Shown here in pieces: positions 1 to 8,233 of a DNA stretch of 48,925 bases; position 1 is the first letter of the stretch; each line of letters begins with the position of its first letter. The stretch comes from Deltaproteobacteria bacterium (GTDB taxonomy: Bacteria > Desulfobacterota > Desulfobulbia > Desulfobulbales > Desulfurivibrionaceae): positions 1 to 48,925 of the forward strand of contig JAJZRF010000017.1 in the NCBI GenBank assembly GCA_021847425.1, in the 5' to 3' direction. Both the position numbers and the translations under genes were made by a program. A model generated the notes under the pieces. That model worked only from the letters and a program-made list of their open reading frames with translations, did no database searches and was not told the DNA's origin.

Positions 1-1403
1 AGAAGGAGCGGGGCATCTCGGTGACCACCTCGGTGATGCAGTTCAATTACCGCGACTTCGAGGTCAACCTGCTGGACACCCCCGGCCATAAGGATTTTTC
101 CGAGGATACCTACCGGGTGCTCACCGCGGTGGACAGCGCGCTGATGGTCATCGACAGCGCCAAGGGGGTCGAGGCCCAGACCGAGAAGCTCATGGAGGTC
201 TGCCGGATGCGCAACACCCCGGTGATCACCTTCATCAACAAGCTGGACCGCGAGGGCCGCGAGCCCCTGGACATCCTGAGCGAGATCGAGGAGAAGCTGC
301 AGATCGAGTGCACCCCGCTCACCTGGCCCATCGGTATGGGCAAGAGCTTCAAGGGGGTCTACAATATCATGCGCCAGGAGCTGAATCTCTTTACCTCCAG
401 CAAGGACCGGCGGCCCCAGGACTCCATCGTGGTCAAGGACTTGAACGATCCGCTCCTGGAGCAGATGCTGGGCAGCCAGGCGGACCGGCTTCGCGAGGAT
501 CTCGAACTCCTGGCCGGGGCGGCCAGCGCCTTTGACCATGCCGAGTATCTTAAGGCCAGCCAGACGCCGGTGTTTTTCGGCAGCGCGGTCAACAACTTCG
601 GGGTGAAAGAGCTGCTGGACGCCTTTGTCGAGCTGGCTCCCTCTCCCTCCCCCCGCGCCACCACCAGCCGCATGGTTTCCCCGGACGAAGAGGCGTTTTC
701 CGGCTTTACCTTTAAGATCCAGGCCAATATGAACCCGGCCCACCGCGACCGGATCGCCTTTTTCCGCATCTGCTCCGGCAAATTCACCCGGGGGATGAAG
801 GTCATGCACCACCGGCTCGGCAAGGAGGTCTCCCTTGCCAACGCCACCATCTTCATGGCCCAGGATCGCACCAACGTGGAGGAGGCCTGGCCCGGCGACA
901 TCATCGGCATCCATAACCACGGGACCATCAAGATCGGCGACACCTTCTCCGACAAGGAACCCCTCAAATACACCGGCATCCCCAACTTCGCGCCCGAGCA
1001 TTTCCGGCGGGTGCTGATCAAGAACCCGCTCAAGATCAAGCAGCTGAACAAGGGGCTGGTGCAGCTGGCCGAGGAGGGCGCGGTGCAGCTTTTCCGGCCC
1101 ACCATGGGCAGCGACTACATTCTGGGCGCGGTGGGGGTGCTCCAGTTCGAGGTGACCATGGCCCGGCTGAAAGCGGAATACGGGGTGGATGCGGTGTACG
1201 AGCCGGTAAGCTACGCCACGGCCCGCTGGATCGACTGCGAGGACCGCAAGAAGTTCGATGAGTTCAAGAGCAAGAACCAGGCCCATCTCGCCCTGGACGC
1301 CGAGGGGCATCTGGCCTATCTGGCGGAAAGCGAATGGCGGCTGGGCAGGGTGCAGGAATTGTTCCCGGAGATCGTCTTTCGCAAGACCCGCGAGCACAGC
1401 TGA
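1..1403 (+). CDS. prfC: Peptide chain release factor 3 (5'-truncated by window edge)
   Basis: RF3 is a translational GTPase that recycles RF1/RF2 from the ribosome after peptide release. The reading frame is open from base 3 and starts inside the switch I region ([11 protein letters not shown]), followed by the G3 motif [14 protein letters not shown] and the G4 motif [10 protein letters not shown]; these spellings separate RF3 from EF-G. About 466 codons are present, so roughly the first 60 residues with the P-loop lie outside the window. The C-terminal RF3 domain is complete and ends with a TGA. The internal GTG at 21 is not a real start. No partner gene is visible upstream; the PilZ gene follows after 255 bp with its own candidate promoter. 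The identification is secure. Confidence 0.97.
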   Translation, partial: KERGISVTTSVMQFNYRDFEVNLLDTPGHKDFSEDTYRVLTAVDSALMVIDSAKGVEAQTEKLMEVCRMRNTPVITFINKLDREGREPLDILSEIEEKLQIECTPLTWPIGMGKSFKGVYNIMRQELNLFTSSKDRRPQDSIVVKDLNDPLLEQMLGSQADRLREDLELLAGAASAFDHAEYLKASQTPVFFGSAVNNFGVKELLDAFVELAPSPSPRATTSRMVSPDEEAFSGFTFKIQANMNPAHRDRIAFFRICSGKFTRGMKVMHHRLGKEVSLANATIFMAQDRTNVEEAWPGDIIGIHNHGTIKIGDTFSDKEPLKYTGIPNFAPEHFRRVLIKNPLKIKQLNKGLVQLAEEGAVQLFRPTMGSDYILGAVGVLQFEVTMARLKAEYGVDAVYEPVSYATARWIDCEDRKKFDEFKSKNQAHLALDAEGHLAYLAESEWRLGRVQELFPEIVFRKTREHS

Positions 1404-1568
1404 ACGGAGGGCGCAAGAAAGCCCCGATGAGGCTTCGCCGCTGGGGCAATGTGGGGGAACTGCAGTGGGGTGAAAAGCGGCCATCGGGGCGTGCTTGTAT
1501 TGTCGGTGAAAACGGCAGGGAAAAGCAAGCGAAAAAACAGTTTTTTCTGTCGGCGGGAAGGGGTGGTG

Positions 1569-1598
1569 TTGACCCGGCAGGGCAAAGATTGGTATCTT
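1569..1598 (+). promoter_or_regulatory. Candidate sigma-70-type promoter for the PilZ gene
   Basis: TTGACC at 1569-1574 and TATCTT at 1593-1598 are separated by 18 bp and lie about 60 bp upstream of the PilZ start at 1659. The match to the -35 box is 5 of 6 and to the -10 box 4 of 6. The rest of the 1404-1658 gap shows no gene. The call rests on sequence resemblance only. Confidence 0.4.
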
Positions 1599-1658
1599 TA
1601 GAACCGCAGCCGGGTTTGTCTCTTGCGAGAGCCTGAGCTGCAGGGAGTTTTATAGAGG

Positions 1659-2372
1659 ATGAAAGAGGCTGAAGTTGAAATTGTTCGGGAGCCGGGCGCG
1701 GTCAGCCGGATCTTCGAGTTGATGCTGGAGCGGCGCAAAGCCTTGAGCATCGTCCAGCACGGGCATCGCAGCGACGCCTGGGTTGTCAAGGCCTCGACCT
1801 CGCGGCTGATTCTGGCCAAGCGGGATAAAGCCTCGAAATTCACCGCCGATGCGGTGGATTTTCAGTTCCGCTGCGTGCTTGGCCGCAATATCGTGGGCAA
1901 AAGCCGGATTCTTCGGTTGAAGGATGAGTACCTTGAGCTCGCACTCCCCGCCGAGCTTACAATCATTCAGCGTCGGCATGCCTATCGGGTGGTGCCAACC
2001 GCCGAGAGTTTCGCCATCTTCCAGACCGCCACGAAATGGATTCTCTCCGGCCGGATCGAAGACCTGAGCGCAACCGGGATTCTGGTCCGGCTGCCGCAGG
2101 CAACCCCGGTTGTCGTGCCCAGCGAGATCCAGGCGATCTCTCTCCGGCTCAACCATGCGGTGCCTGCAGGCGAATTCACGCCTCCGGGAACAATGGAGAG
2201 TTTTCTGGTCAGGCTCAAGGCCGCAACCATTGCCAGAAAGGCCGACAACGGGACAACGAAATTCGCGACCTATGGCATCCATTTCACGCCGACAATTGCC
2301 GTGGAGCGGCAATTGTCCCAGGTCATCCTCCGCTTTGAACGGGCCGCCCGAATGAAAGGACTCAACGCATAA
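1659..2372 (+). CDS. PilZ domain protein (predicted c-di-GMP receptor)
   Basis: A 237-residue soluble protein. The second half carries the two PilZ signature elements for cyclic di-GMP binding: an RxxxR motif (R106-HAY-R110, inside QRRHAYR) and a D/NxSxxG motif (D135-LSAT-G140). The first ~100 residues look like the YcgR-type N-terminal beta-barrel that precedes PilZ in flagellar-brake-like proteins. It probably senses c-di-GMP and acts on motility, surface attachment or polysaccharide output, but no flagellar, pilus or cellulose gene is nearby to narrow this. The ATG at 1659 has GGGAG about 13 bp upstream and AGAGG directly before it. It ends 9 bp before the convergent ABC-F stop. Family call is firm; the process it controls is unknown. 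Confidence 0.85.
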   Translation: MKEAEVEIVREPGAVSRIFELMLERRKALSIVQHGHRSDAWVVKASTSRLILAKRDKASKFTADAVDFQFRCVLGRNIVGKSRILRLKDEYLELALPAELTIIQRRHAYRVVPTAESFAIFQTATKWILSGRIEDLSATGILVRLPQATPVVVPSEIQAISLRLNHAVPAGEFTPPGTMESFLVRLKAATIARKADNGTTKFATYGIHFTPTIAVERQLSQVILRFERAARMKGLNA

Positions 2373-2381
2373 CCCGGGTTA

Positions 2382-4007
2382 TTACGCCTGATGCCCGGAC
2401 TTGCGCAGGTAGTATTCGTAATCCCCCCCGTAGGACCGCATCTCCCCGTGATCCACCTCCATGATCCGGTTCACCAGCGAGCGGAGAAAATGGCGGTCAT
2501 GGCTGACCAGCACCACGGTGCCGGTGAATTTTTGCAGCGCTCCCAGCAATATCTCCCGTGACTGGATGTCCAGGTGGTTGGTGGGCTCGTCCAGGATCAG
2601 GAAATTGAGCGGCCGGGCCAGCATGGTGGCCAGCACCACCCGGCTTTTTTCCCCGCCGGAAAGCAGCTTGATCTGCTTATCCACCGTATCGCCCTGGAAG
2701 AGAAAGGCGGCGCAGAGGTTGCGCACCGCGCCGATGTTGGCCTGGGGCAGGGCATCCTGCACGGTGTCAAAAACCGTTCGTTCCGGGGCCAAAACGTCCA
2801 TGGCGTGCTGGCTGAAATAGCCCAGGCTGACGTTGGCCCCAATGGTGGCGCAGCCCGAGGTGGGTTCGGTCTGACCGGCCAGAACCTTGAGAAAGGTGGA
2901 TTTGCCCGCGCCGTTGACTCCGACCACCGCCACCTTTTCCCCCCGCTGGATCACCCCGGAAAGGCCGCTGAACACCGGCCTTTCCCCGCCCTCGTCCAAG
3001 GGCCAGGACTTGGCCAAATCCGTCATGCGCACCACATCGTCGCCGCTGCGGGGCGGCTCGCTGAATTCGAAATGGATCACCCGCTGTTCGACGGGCAGCT
3101 CGATGCGTTCGATCTTGTCCAGTTTCTTGATCCGGGACTGCACCTGGGAGGCGTGGGAGGCGCGGGCCGCGAAGCGGGCGATGAAGTCCTCCTCCTTGGC
3201 CATCATCTCCTGCTGGCGGCGGAAGCTGGCGGCCAGCTGTTCCCGCCGGATCTCCCGCTCGCGCAGGTAGAAATCGTAATTGCCGCTGTAGGTGGTGATG
3301 GTCCCGTTGGCCACCTCGATGATCCGCGAAACCAGACGGTTCATGAAATCGCGGTCATGGCAGGTCATGAGCACCGCGCCCTTGAACTCCTTGGCCAGCC
3401 ATTCCTCCAGCCAGACGATGGACTCCACGTCCAGATGGTTGGTGGGCTCGTCGAGCAGCAGGACATCGGGGTTCATGGTCAGGATGCGGGCCAGGGCGAT
3501 GCGCATCTTCCAGCCGCCGCTGAACGATTCCACCGGCCGGTTGAAATCCCCCGGCCCGATGCCAAGCCCGGTGAGCACCGCCTGGGCCCGGGATTCCAGG
3601 TCGTAGCCGCCGCGATGCTCGAACTCCTCCATGGCGTCGCCGTATCGCTCCAGCAACGCGGTCATGGCGTCGTCTTCCATGGGCTGGGCCATGGCCGCTT
3701 CCATTTTCTTAAGCTCCTCGCCCAACCGCACCACCTCGCCCACTGCGGCCATGGTCTCCTCCAGGGCCGAGCGGCCGGACATCTCGCCCACTTCCTGGGA
3801 AAAATAGCCGGTCACCGTTTTCTTGGCGCAGGAGATCTCGCCTTTGTCCGCCTCTTCTTCGCCGGTGATCAACCGGAAGATGCTCGACTTGCCTGCGCCG
3901 TTGGGCCCGACCAGGCCGGTGCGCACGCCGGGAAGGATCTGCAGGCTGGCGTTGGCAAAAAGAATCTGCGAGCCATGCTGTTTGCTGATGTTGGTGAGGT
4001 GTATCAT
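2382..4007 (-). CDS. ABC-F family ATP-binding protein (YheS/Uup-like)
   Basis: A 541-residue protein with two ABC ATPase domains and no membrane segments, as in ribosome-associated ABC-F proteins that act at the E site. The first domain has Walker A GPNGAGKSS and signature FSGGWKMRIALARIL; the second has GVNGAGKST and LSGGEKSRVVLA. Both have LLLDEPTNHLD/LILDEPTNHLD Walker B regions. A charged linker (QSRIKKLDKIERIEL) joins them. I chose the ATG at 4007 (MIHLTNISKQ), the typical ABC-F N-terminus, with GGAG upstream; the open frame extends 25 codons further but that part is Cys-rich and unlike the family. It could be a housekeeping translation factor or an antibiotic-resistance ABC-F; the sequence does not decide. 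Confidence 0.93.
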   Translation of the reverse strand: MIHLTNISKQHGSQILFANASLQILPGVRTGLVGPNGAGKSSIFRLITGEEEADKGEISCAKKTVTGYFSQEVGEMSGRSALEETMAAVGEVVRLGEELKKMEAAMAQPMEDDAMTALLERYGDAMEEFEHRGGYDLESRAQAVLTGLGIGPGDFNRPVESFSGGWKMRIALARILTMNPDVLLLDEPTNHLDVESIVWLEEWLAKEFKGAVLMTCHDRDFMNRLVSRIIEVANGTITTYSGNYDFYLREREIRREQLAASFRRQQEMMAKEEDFIARFAARASHASQVQSRIKKLDKIERIELPVEQRVIHFEFSEPPRSGDDVVRMTDLAKSWPLDEGGERPVFSGLSGVIQRGEKVAVVGVNGAGKSTFLKVLAGQTEPTSGCATIGANVSLGYFSQHAMDVLAPERTVFDTVQDALPQANIGAVRNLCAAFLFQGDTVDKQIKLLSGGEKSRVVLATMLARPLNFLILDEPTNHLDIQSREILLGALQKFTGTVVLVSHDRHFLRSLVNRIMEVDHGEMRSYGGDYEYYLRKSGHQA

Positions 4008-4126
4008 GCTGGGGGGTATCTCCACGAAAAAACGGCATTTATAGCATGATGGACAAGGCGGTGCAACTCTATTCTCTTGCACCTCCGGCGTGTCGCTTGT
4101 ATGACAGATGGAGCAATGCTATAATC

Positions 4127-4234
4127 GTAAGCGGTCACAGGGCGCCGCATCTTCTTTGTCATCGGCCCGCTCATGTGCAATAGCACACTTCGCAGGTCTC
4201 TTCCGCGAATCTGCGGCACCCTGTAACCGCTTAC
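4127..4234. repeat. MITE-like element with 23-bp terminal inverted repeats
   Basis: The left end (4127-4149) and the reverse complement of the right end (4212-4234) agree at 21 of 23 positions, both starting GTAAGCGGT. The interior holds further self-complementarity, such as TGTGCAATAGCACA. Total length is 108 bp with no coding capacity. It fills the gap between the ABC-F promoter region and mod. Whether other copies exist in the genome cannot be seen here. Confidence 0.7.
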
Positions 4235-4260
4235 AGGGCTGTTTGGCTCCTGGGTTTTGC

Positions 4261-4379
4261 CTCCCCTCCCTTGACGGGAGGGGATTGAGGGGTGGGTGAA
4301 GTTGCAGATAGAGTCAGATGCGGTAATGCCGCTGACGCTGTTTCCCCCACCCCTACCCCCCTCCCGCAAGGGGAGGGGG
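4261..4379. repeat. Pair of inverted GC-rich palindromic repeats
   Basis: Two copies of one short element face each other. The copy at 4261-4298 is a hairpin (CCCCTCCC-TTGA/C-GGGAGGGG) followed by ATTGAGGGGTGGGTG. The copy at 4344-4379 is the mirror arrangement, CCCCCACCCCTA followed by a CCCTCCC-GCAA-GGGGAGGG hairpin. Together they can fold into one compound stem. A related copy is found inside the res coding sequence at 9128-9166. Such G/C-tract palindromes are dispersed repeats in many proteobacteria. Confidence 0.75.
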
Positions 4380-4441
4380 AACTTTATGAATGTCTGCCGG
4401 GCAGGACGCACGGCGATGAGTTACCCGCAAGGAGAAGTTGC

Positions 4442-4550
4442 ATGGCCAGGCTGACCGAACAGGAACAGCAGGAAATCGTCCGCTACATCGAGGCGGGCAA
4501 GCCCTTGCCGGACAAAGTACCGTTTTCTCCTCTTCGAGGACAAGCGGGAG
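4442..4550 (+). pseudogene. Frameshifted 5' end of the Type III mod gene
   Basis: ATG at 4442 has a strong ribosome binding site (AAGGAG, 7 bp upstream) and encodes MARLTEQEQQEIVRYIEAG, the usual start of Type III Mod proteins. After codon GAC at 4511-4513 the frame fails: dropping one A from AAAG (4514-4517) would continue as KYRFLLFEDKREVELVW straight into the downstream frame. The gene therefore has an apparent +1 frameshift. The run is only three A, which is short for slipped-strand phase variation, so a sequencing error or a genuine inactivating or programmed shift are all possible. Confidence 0.8.
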
Positions 4551-6869
4551 GTGGAGCTGGTCTGGAACGGCAAGACCGGCGAGGTCTGCAACGTGGTGCT
4601 GCCGTTTCAGGTGATCGAGCAGGTGGACGAGCCGCGGGCCGAGAAACCCGCCTCCCTGCAACTTGGGCTGTTCGACCTGGACAACCGGGGCCGCCAGCTC
4701 AAGGGCTGGACCAACAAGCTGATCTGGGGCGACAACAAGCTCATCCTCTCCAGCCTGAAAAACGGCCCCCTGCGGGAGGAAATCGAGGCCCAGGGAGGCC
4801 TCAAGCTGATCTACATCGACCCGCCCTTTGACGTGGGCGCGGATTTCTCCATGGACATCGAGATCGGCGGCGACACCTTCACCAAGCGGGCCAATGTGCT
4901 GGAAGAACTCGCCTATCGCGACACCTGGGGCAGGGGGGCTGATTCCTTCATCTCCATGATCTACGAACGGCTGGTGCTGATGCGGGATCTGCTGGCCGGG
5001 GATGGCAGTATTTATGTGCATTGCGATTGGCGGGTGAATTCATTCATCAGACTGGCACTTGAAGAAGTTTTTGGCAGAGAGCAATTTCAAAACGAAATTG
5101 TATGGATAAGGACGAACGCCCATAACATGCAAACACAGGGCTACGCTCGTTCTCAGGAAACTATCTTTTTCGCTTCAAAATCGAAAACCTTTATTTTTAA
5201 TGAGCAGCGAACAGAATATGGTGATGCGCAACTCAGCCGATATAAAAAGGATGAAACTGGAAGGTTATACACTGGGCGAGACATGACGTTCTCATCAGCT
5301 AATCCAGGTCGTCAGTTTGAATGGCGAGGGGCAAAACCTCCATCGAATCGTTCTTGGGGCTATCCCTTGGAGAAGCTTGAAGAGCTTTGGGCGCAAGGTC
5401 GTATTTTGACGAAACAGGATGGAACACCTCGACTCGATGGTTTGAAAGTTTATTTGGATGAAGCCAAAGGTAAATCTCTGACCACTCTTTGGGATGATGT
5501 TGGTCGTATTGGAAACACATCATCTGAACGTCTCGGCTATCCCACCCAAAAACCCGAAGCCTTGCTTGAGCGGATCATCAAGGCCTCCTCCAACGAAGGC
5601 GACCTGATCGCCGATTTTTTCTGCGGCTCCGGCACTACTGCTGCCGTAGCCGAGCGGTTGGGCCGCAAGTGGATCGCCACCGACCTGGGCAAATTCGGTA
5701 TCCACACCACCCGCAAACGGTTGATCGGGATCCAGCGCCGGCTCAAGAAAGACAACCACCCCTACCGCGCCTTCGAAATCCTCAACCTGGGCAAATACGA
5801 GCGCCAGCACTATATCGGCGTCAACCCCAACCTCCGCGATATCGAAAGGCAGCAGCAACTGGAGGAAAAAGAGGCGGCCTTTCTCGACCTTATCCTCCGC
5901 GCCTACCGGGCCGAGCCCACCACCGGCTTTGCCACCTTCCACGGCAAGAAGGCGGGGCGGCTGGTGGCGGTGGGGCCGGTCAACCTGCCCATCACCCGGT
6001 TGTTCGTGGAAGAGATCATCCTGGAATGCCGCAAGCAGCACATCACCAAGGTGGACATCCTGGGCTTCGAGTTCGAGATGGGCTTGTTCCCCAACGTGCT
6101 GGACGAGGCAAAAGCCAAGGGCATCGACATCGCGCCCAAGTACATCCCCGCCGATGTCTTCGACAAGCGGGCGGTGGACAAGAACCAGGTGGTGTTCCAC
6201 GATGTCTCGTTCATCGAGGTCAAGCCGATCATCAAAAAGAAGACGGTGGCCGTGGAGCTGACCGATTTTTCGGTGTTCTATTCCCAGGATTCCATTGCCG
6301 CCGCCGAGGCGAGTTTGAAGGACAAGCAGAGTAAAATCGTGGTGGAAAAGGGCCAGATCGTGAAAGTCAGCAAGGACAAGGACGGCATCCTCAGCCGCGA
6401 ACCGCTGACCAAGGTCTGGACCGACTGGATCGACTACTGGTCGGTGGATTTTGATTTCGAGAACAAGCGGGAGATCATCCGGGTGCCGGTGGAGAAAATC
6501 CCCCCCGGCCCCCCTTTTTCAAAGGGGGGAGGTACGGATGCGGGCGCCGGTTATCCCTTGTCAGCGGTGGGAGATACGGATGGCGGCGCTGGTCATCCCC
6601 TGTCAAAGGTGGCGGATGCGGATGCTGGTCATCCCCACTTTGAAAAAGGGGGGAGCGAGGGGGGATTTGAAGAGGTCTGGACCGGCGACTACGTCTTTGA
6701 AAACGAGTGGCAGTCCTTCCGCACCAAGAAGGATCGGTCGCTTGAGCTGATCAGCGTCGCCCAGGAGGTGCTGCCGGGCCGCCGCAAGATCGCGGTCAAG
6801 GTGGTGGATATTTTTGGCAACGATACGATGACGATTATCGAAGTTACCGTGGGGGGGAAAGAACAATGA
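4551..6869 (+). CDS. Type III restriction-modification methyltransferase subunit (Mod)
   Basis: N6-adenine DNA methyltransferase that gives a Type III R-M enzyme its sequence specificity. It is a beta-class enzyme: the catalytic DPPF motif (IYIDPPFDVG, about residue 90 of this frame) precedes the SAM-binding FCGSGTTAAVAERLG motif (about residue 357). The target-recognition part between them (about 5040-5520) is much more AT-rich than its flanks (19 G+C in 60 bases at 5161-5220 against 37 in 60 at 4861-4920), as if exchanged by recombination. Near the C-terminus about 57 residues at 6496-6668 come from an inserted repeat. Position 4551 is a GTG with a poor site; the natural start is 4442 in another frame. 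It overlaps the following ATPase start by ATGA (6866-6869). Activity is doubtful unless the shift is bypassed. Confidence 0.9.
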   Translation: MELVWNGKTGEVCNVVLPFQVIEQVDEPRAEKPASLQLGLFDLDNRGRQLKGWTNKLIWGDNKLILSSLKNGPLREEIEAQGGLKLIYIDPPFDVGADFSMDIEIGGDTFTKRANVLEELAYRDTWGRGADSFISMIYERLVLMRDLLAGDGSIYVHCDWRVNSFIRLALEEVFGREQFQNEIVWIRTNAHNMQTQGYARSQETIFFASKSKTFIFNEQRTEYGDAQLSRYKKDETGRLYTGRDMTFSSANPGRQFEWRGAKPPSNRSWGYPLEKLEELWAQGRILTKQDGTPRLDGLKVYLDEAKGKSLTTLWDDVGRIGNTSSERLGYPTQKPEALLERIIKASSNEGDLIADFFCGSGTTAAVAERLGRKWIATDLGKFGIHTTRKRLIGIQRRLKKDNHPYRAFEILNLGKYERQHYIGVNPNLRDIERQQQLEEKEAAFLDLILRAYRAEPTTGFATFHGKKAGRLVAVGPVNLPITRLFVEEIILECRKQHITKVDILGFEFEMGLFPNVLDEAKAKGIDIAPKYIPADVFDKRAVDKNQVVFHDVSFIEVKPIIKKKTVAVELTDFSVFYSQDSIAAAEASLKDKQSKIVVEKGQIVKVSKDKDGILSREPLTKVWTDWIDYWSVDFDFENKREIIRVPVEKIPPGPPFSKGGGTDAGAGYPLSAVGDTDGGAGHPLSKVADADAGHPHFEKGGSEGGFEEVWTGDYVFENEWQSFRTKKDRSLELISVAQEVLPGRRKIAVKVVDIFGNDTMTIIEVTVGGKEQ
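6496..6668. repeat. Repeat element inserted in frame within mod
   Basis: Ends at 6496-6524 and 6638-6668 are inverted repeats of about 29-31 bp (AAATCCCCCC... to ...CTTTTTCAAAG) differing by a small indel. Between them lie about two and a half imperfect 42-bp tandem units, translated as repeats of the type DTDGGAGHPLSKV. The frame stays open, so the element adds a Gly/Pro/Asp-rich loop beginning IPPGPPFSKGGG. The flanking protein (…REIIRVPVEK / EEVWTGDYVFENEW…) reads as a continuous Mod C-terminus when the insert is removed. Confidence 0.8.
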
Positions 6870-8233
6870 TAAGAAAAATTTCTGCCATCAATTTCAAATC
6901 CTGGAAGCATACAGGAGACATCAAGCTGGCTCCTATCACCGGTCTTTTTGGCAGCAACAGTTCCGGCAAGACGAGCCTCTTGCAGTTGCTTCTGATGCTC
7001 AAGCAGACCACCGAGTCGGCTGATCGTGGGCAAGTGCTTAATCTTGGTGACCAGGCTAGCCTTGTGGAACTTGGAACCTTTCGAGATCTGCGCTTCAACC
7101 ATGAAGAGGCATCTTGTCTGAAATTGGGTATTGAATGGGATCAGCCTGAGGAACTTGTCATTAAAGACCCGGAACGAAAAGGCAGCGTTCTTTTTTCCGG
7201 ATTGTCCCTGGGTTTTCACACAGAGATTGATGGAAATGGTTCCGGCCGGATGGCTGTCAAGGAAATGAGTTATGAATTTGCCGGGCAAGTGTTCGGTATG
7301 CGGCGCAAAGCCAATGACAAATTTTCACTCTTCCCGGAGAAAAAAATATCGAAAAGCCCTTTCCGGTTTATTCGCACAGCGGGGCGATCATGGGATCTTC
7401 CTGTGCCAGCAAAGTGCTACGGATTCCCAGACCAAACCAAGGCATACTTCCAGAACGCCGCTTTCCTGGCCGATTTTGAATTAGCCTTCGAAAAACTTTT
7501 TTCCCGGATATTCTATCTGGGACCTCTAAGGGAGAATCCCCGGCGTCAATATACTTGGGCTGGAGCCCATCCCGCCGACATGGGACGCAAAGGGGAGCGA
7601 GTGGTGGACGCATTGCTTGCCTCGCGTGAACGTAGAGAAAAAATTTCACGCGGCAGGGGGAACAAAAGTCTGACAGTGGAAGAGTACGTTGCGCATTGGC
7701 TTAAGGAACTCAAGCTGATTCACAGCTTTTCCGTTGAACCGATCAGGGAGGGAGGAAACCTCTATCAAGTATGGGTTCAGAAAAGCCCCGCGAGTTCCAA
7801 GGTATTGATCACCGATGTCGGTTTCGGCGTCTCCCAGATTCTGCCGGTACTGACCCTTTGCTATTACGTCCCGGAAGGCTCCACGGTGCTCATGGAGCAG
7901 CCGGAAATCCACCTTCATCCCTCGGTGCAGGCGGGCTTGGCCGATGTTTTTATTGATGCCGTTAAAACGCGAAAGATACAGTTGATTCTCGAAAGCCACA
8001 GTGAACACCTGCTTAAGCGGTTGCAGAGGCGTATTGCCGAGGAACAACTTTCGCACACTGATGCCGCGCTGTATTTTTGTGAAATCAAAGGGGGCGGCTC
8101 CTCGCTACAAGCCCTCCATCTTGATTTGTTTGGCAACATCACCAATTGGCCGTCAGGTTTTTTCGGTGATGAATTTGAAGAAATGGCTGCCATGAGCAAA
8201 GCGATCGTGGCCCGCAAAAAGCAGGGTGAGTGA
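6866..8233 (+). CDS. SMC/RecF-like AAA ATPase, DUF3696 type, nested in Type III R-M locus
   Basis: A 455-residue ABC-type ATPase of the AAA15/AAA21 (OLD/RecF-like) group. The N-terminus MIRKISAINFKSWK leads to Walker A GSNSSGKT (residues 29-36). A DVGFGVSQILPVL signature-like segment precedes Walker B TVLMEQPEIHLHP (around residue 340) and a switch region LILESHSEHLLKRLQRR. No Toprim nuclease domain is evident. It starts on the mod stop (ATGA) and overlaps the PIN gene start by 8 bp, so the three are probably co-translated. Base composition is lower in GC (27 of 60 at 7081-7140) than mod or res flanks, suggesting separate acquisition. By analogy with other ATPase-plus-nuclease defence pairs it may sense phage or R-M failure and license the PIN effector; that role is inference. 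Confidence 0.85.
   Translation: MIRKISAINFKSWKHTGDIKLAPITGLFGSNSSGKTSLLQLLLMLKQTTESADRGQVLNLGDQASLVELGTFRDLRFNHEEASCLKLGIEWDQPEELVIKDPERKGSVLFSGLSLGFHTEIDGNGSGRMAVKEMSYEFAGQVFGMRRKANDKFSLFPEKKISKSPFRFIRTAGRSWDLPVPAKCYGFPDQTKAYFQNAAFLADFELAFEKLFSRIFYLGPLRENPRRQYTWAGAHPADMGRKGERVVDALLASRERREKISRGRGNKSLTVEEYVAHWLKELKLIHSFSVEPIREGGNLYQVWVQKSPASSKVLITDVGFGVSQILPVLTLCYYVPEGSTVLMEQPEIHLHPSVQAGLADVFIDAVKTRKIQLILESHSEHLLKRLQRRIAEEQLSHTDAALYFCEIKGGGSSLQALHLDLFGNITNWPSGFFGDEFEEMAAMSKAIVARKKQGE

Noticed and set aside
2574-4049. 491-codon open frame opposite the ABC-F gene
   Set aside because: Shadow of the ABC-F gene in a GC-rich region, no recognisable protein.
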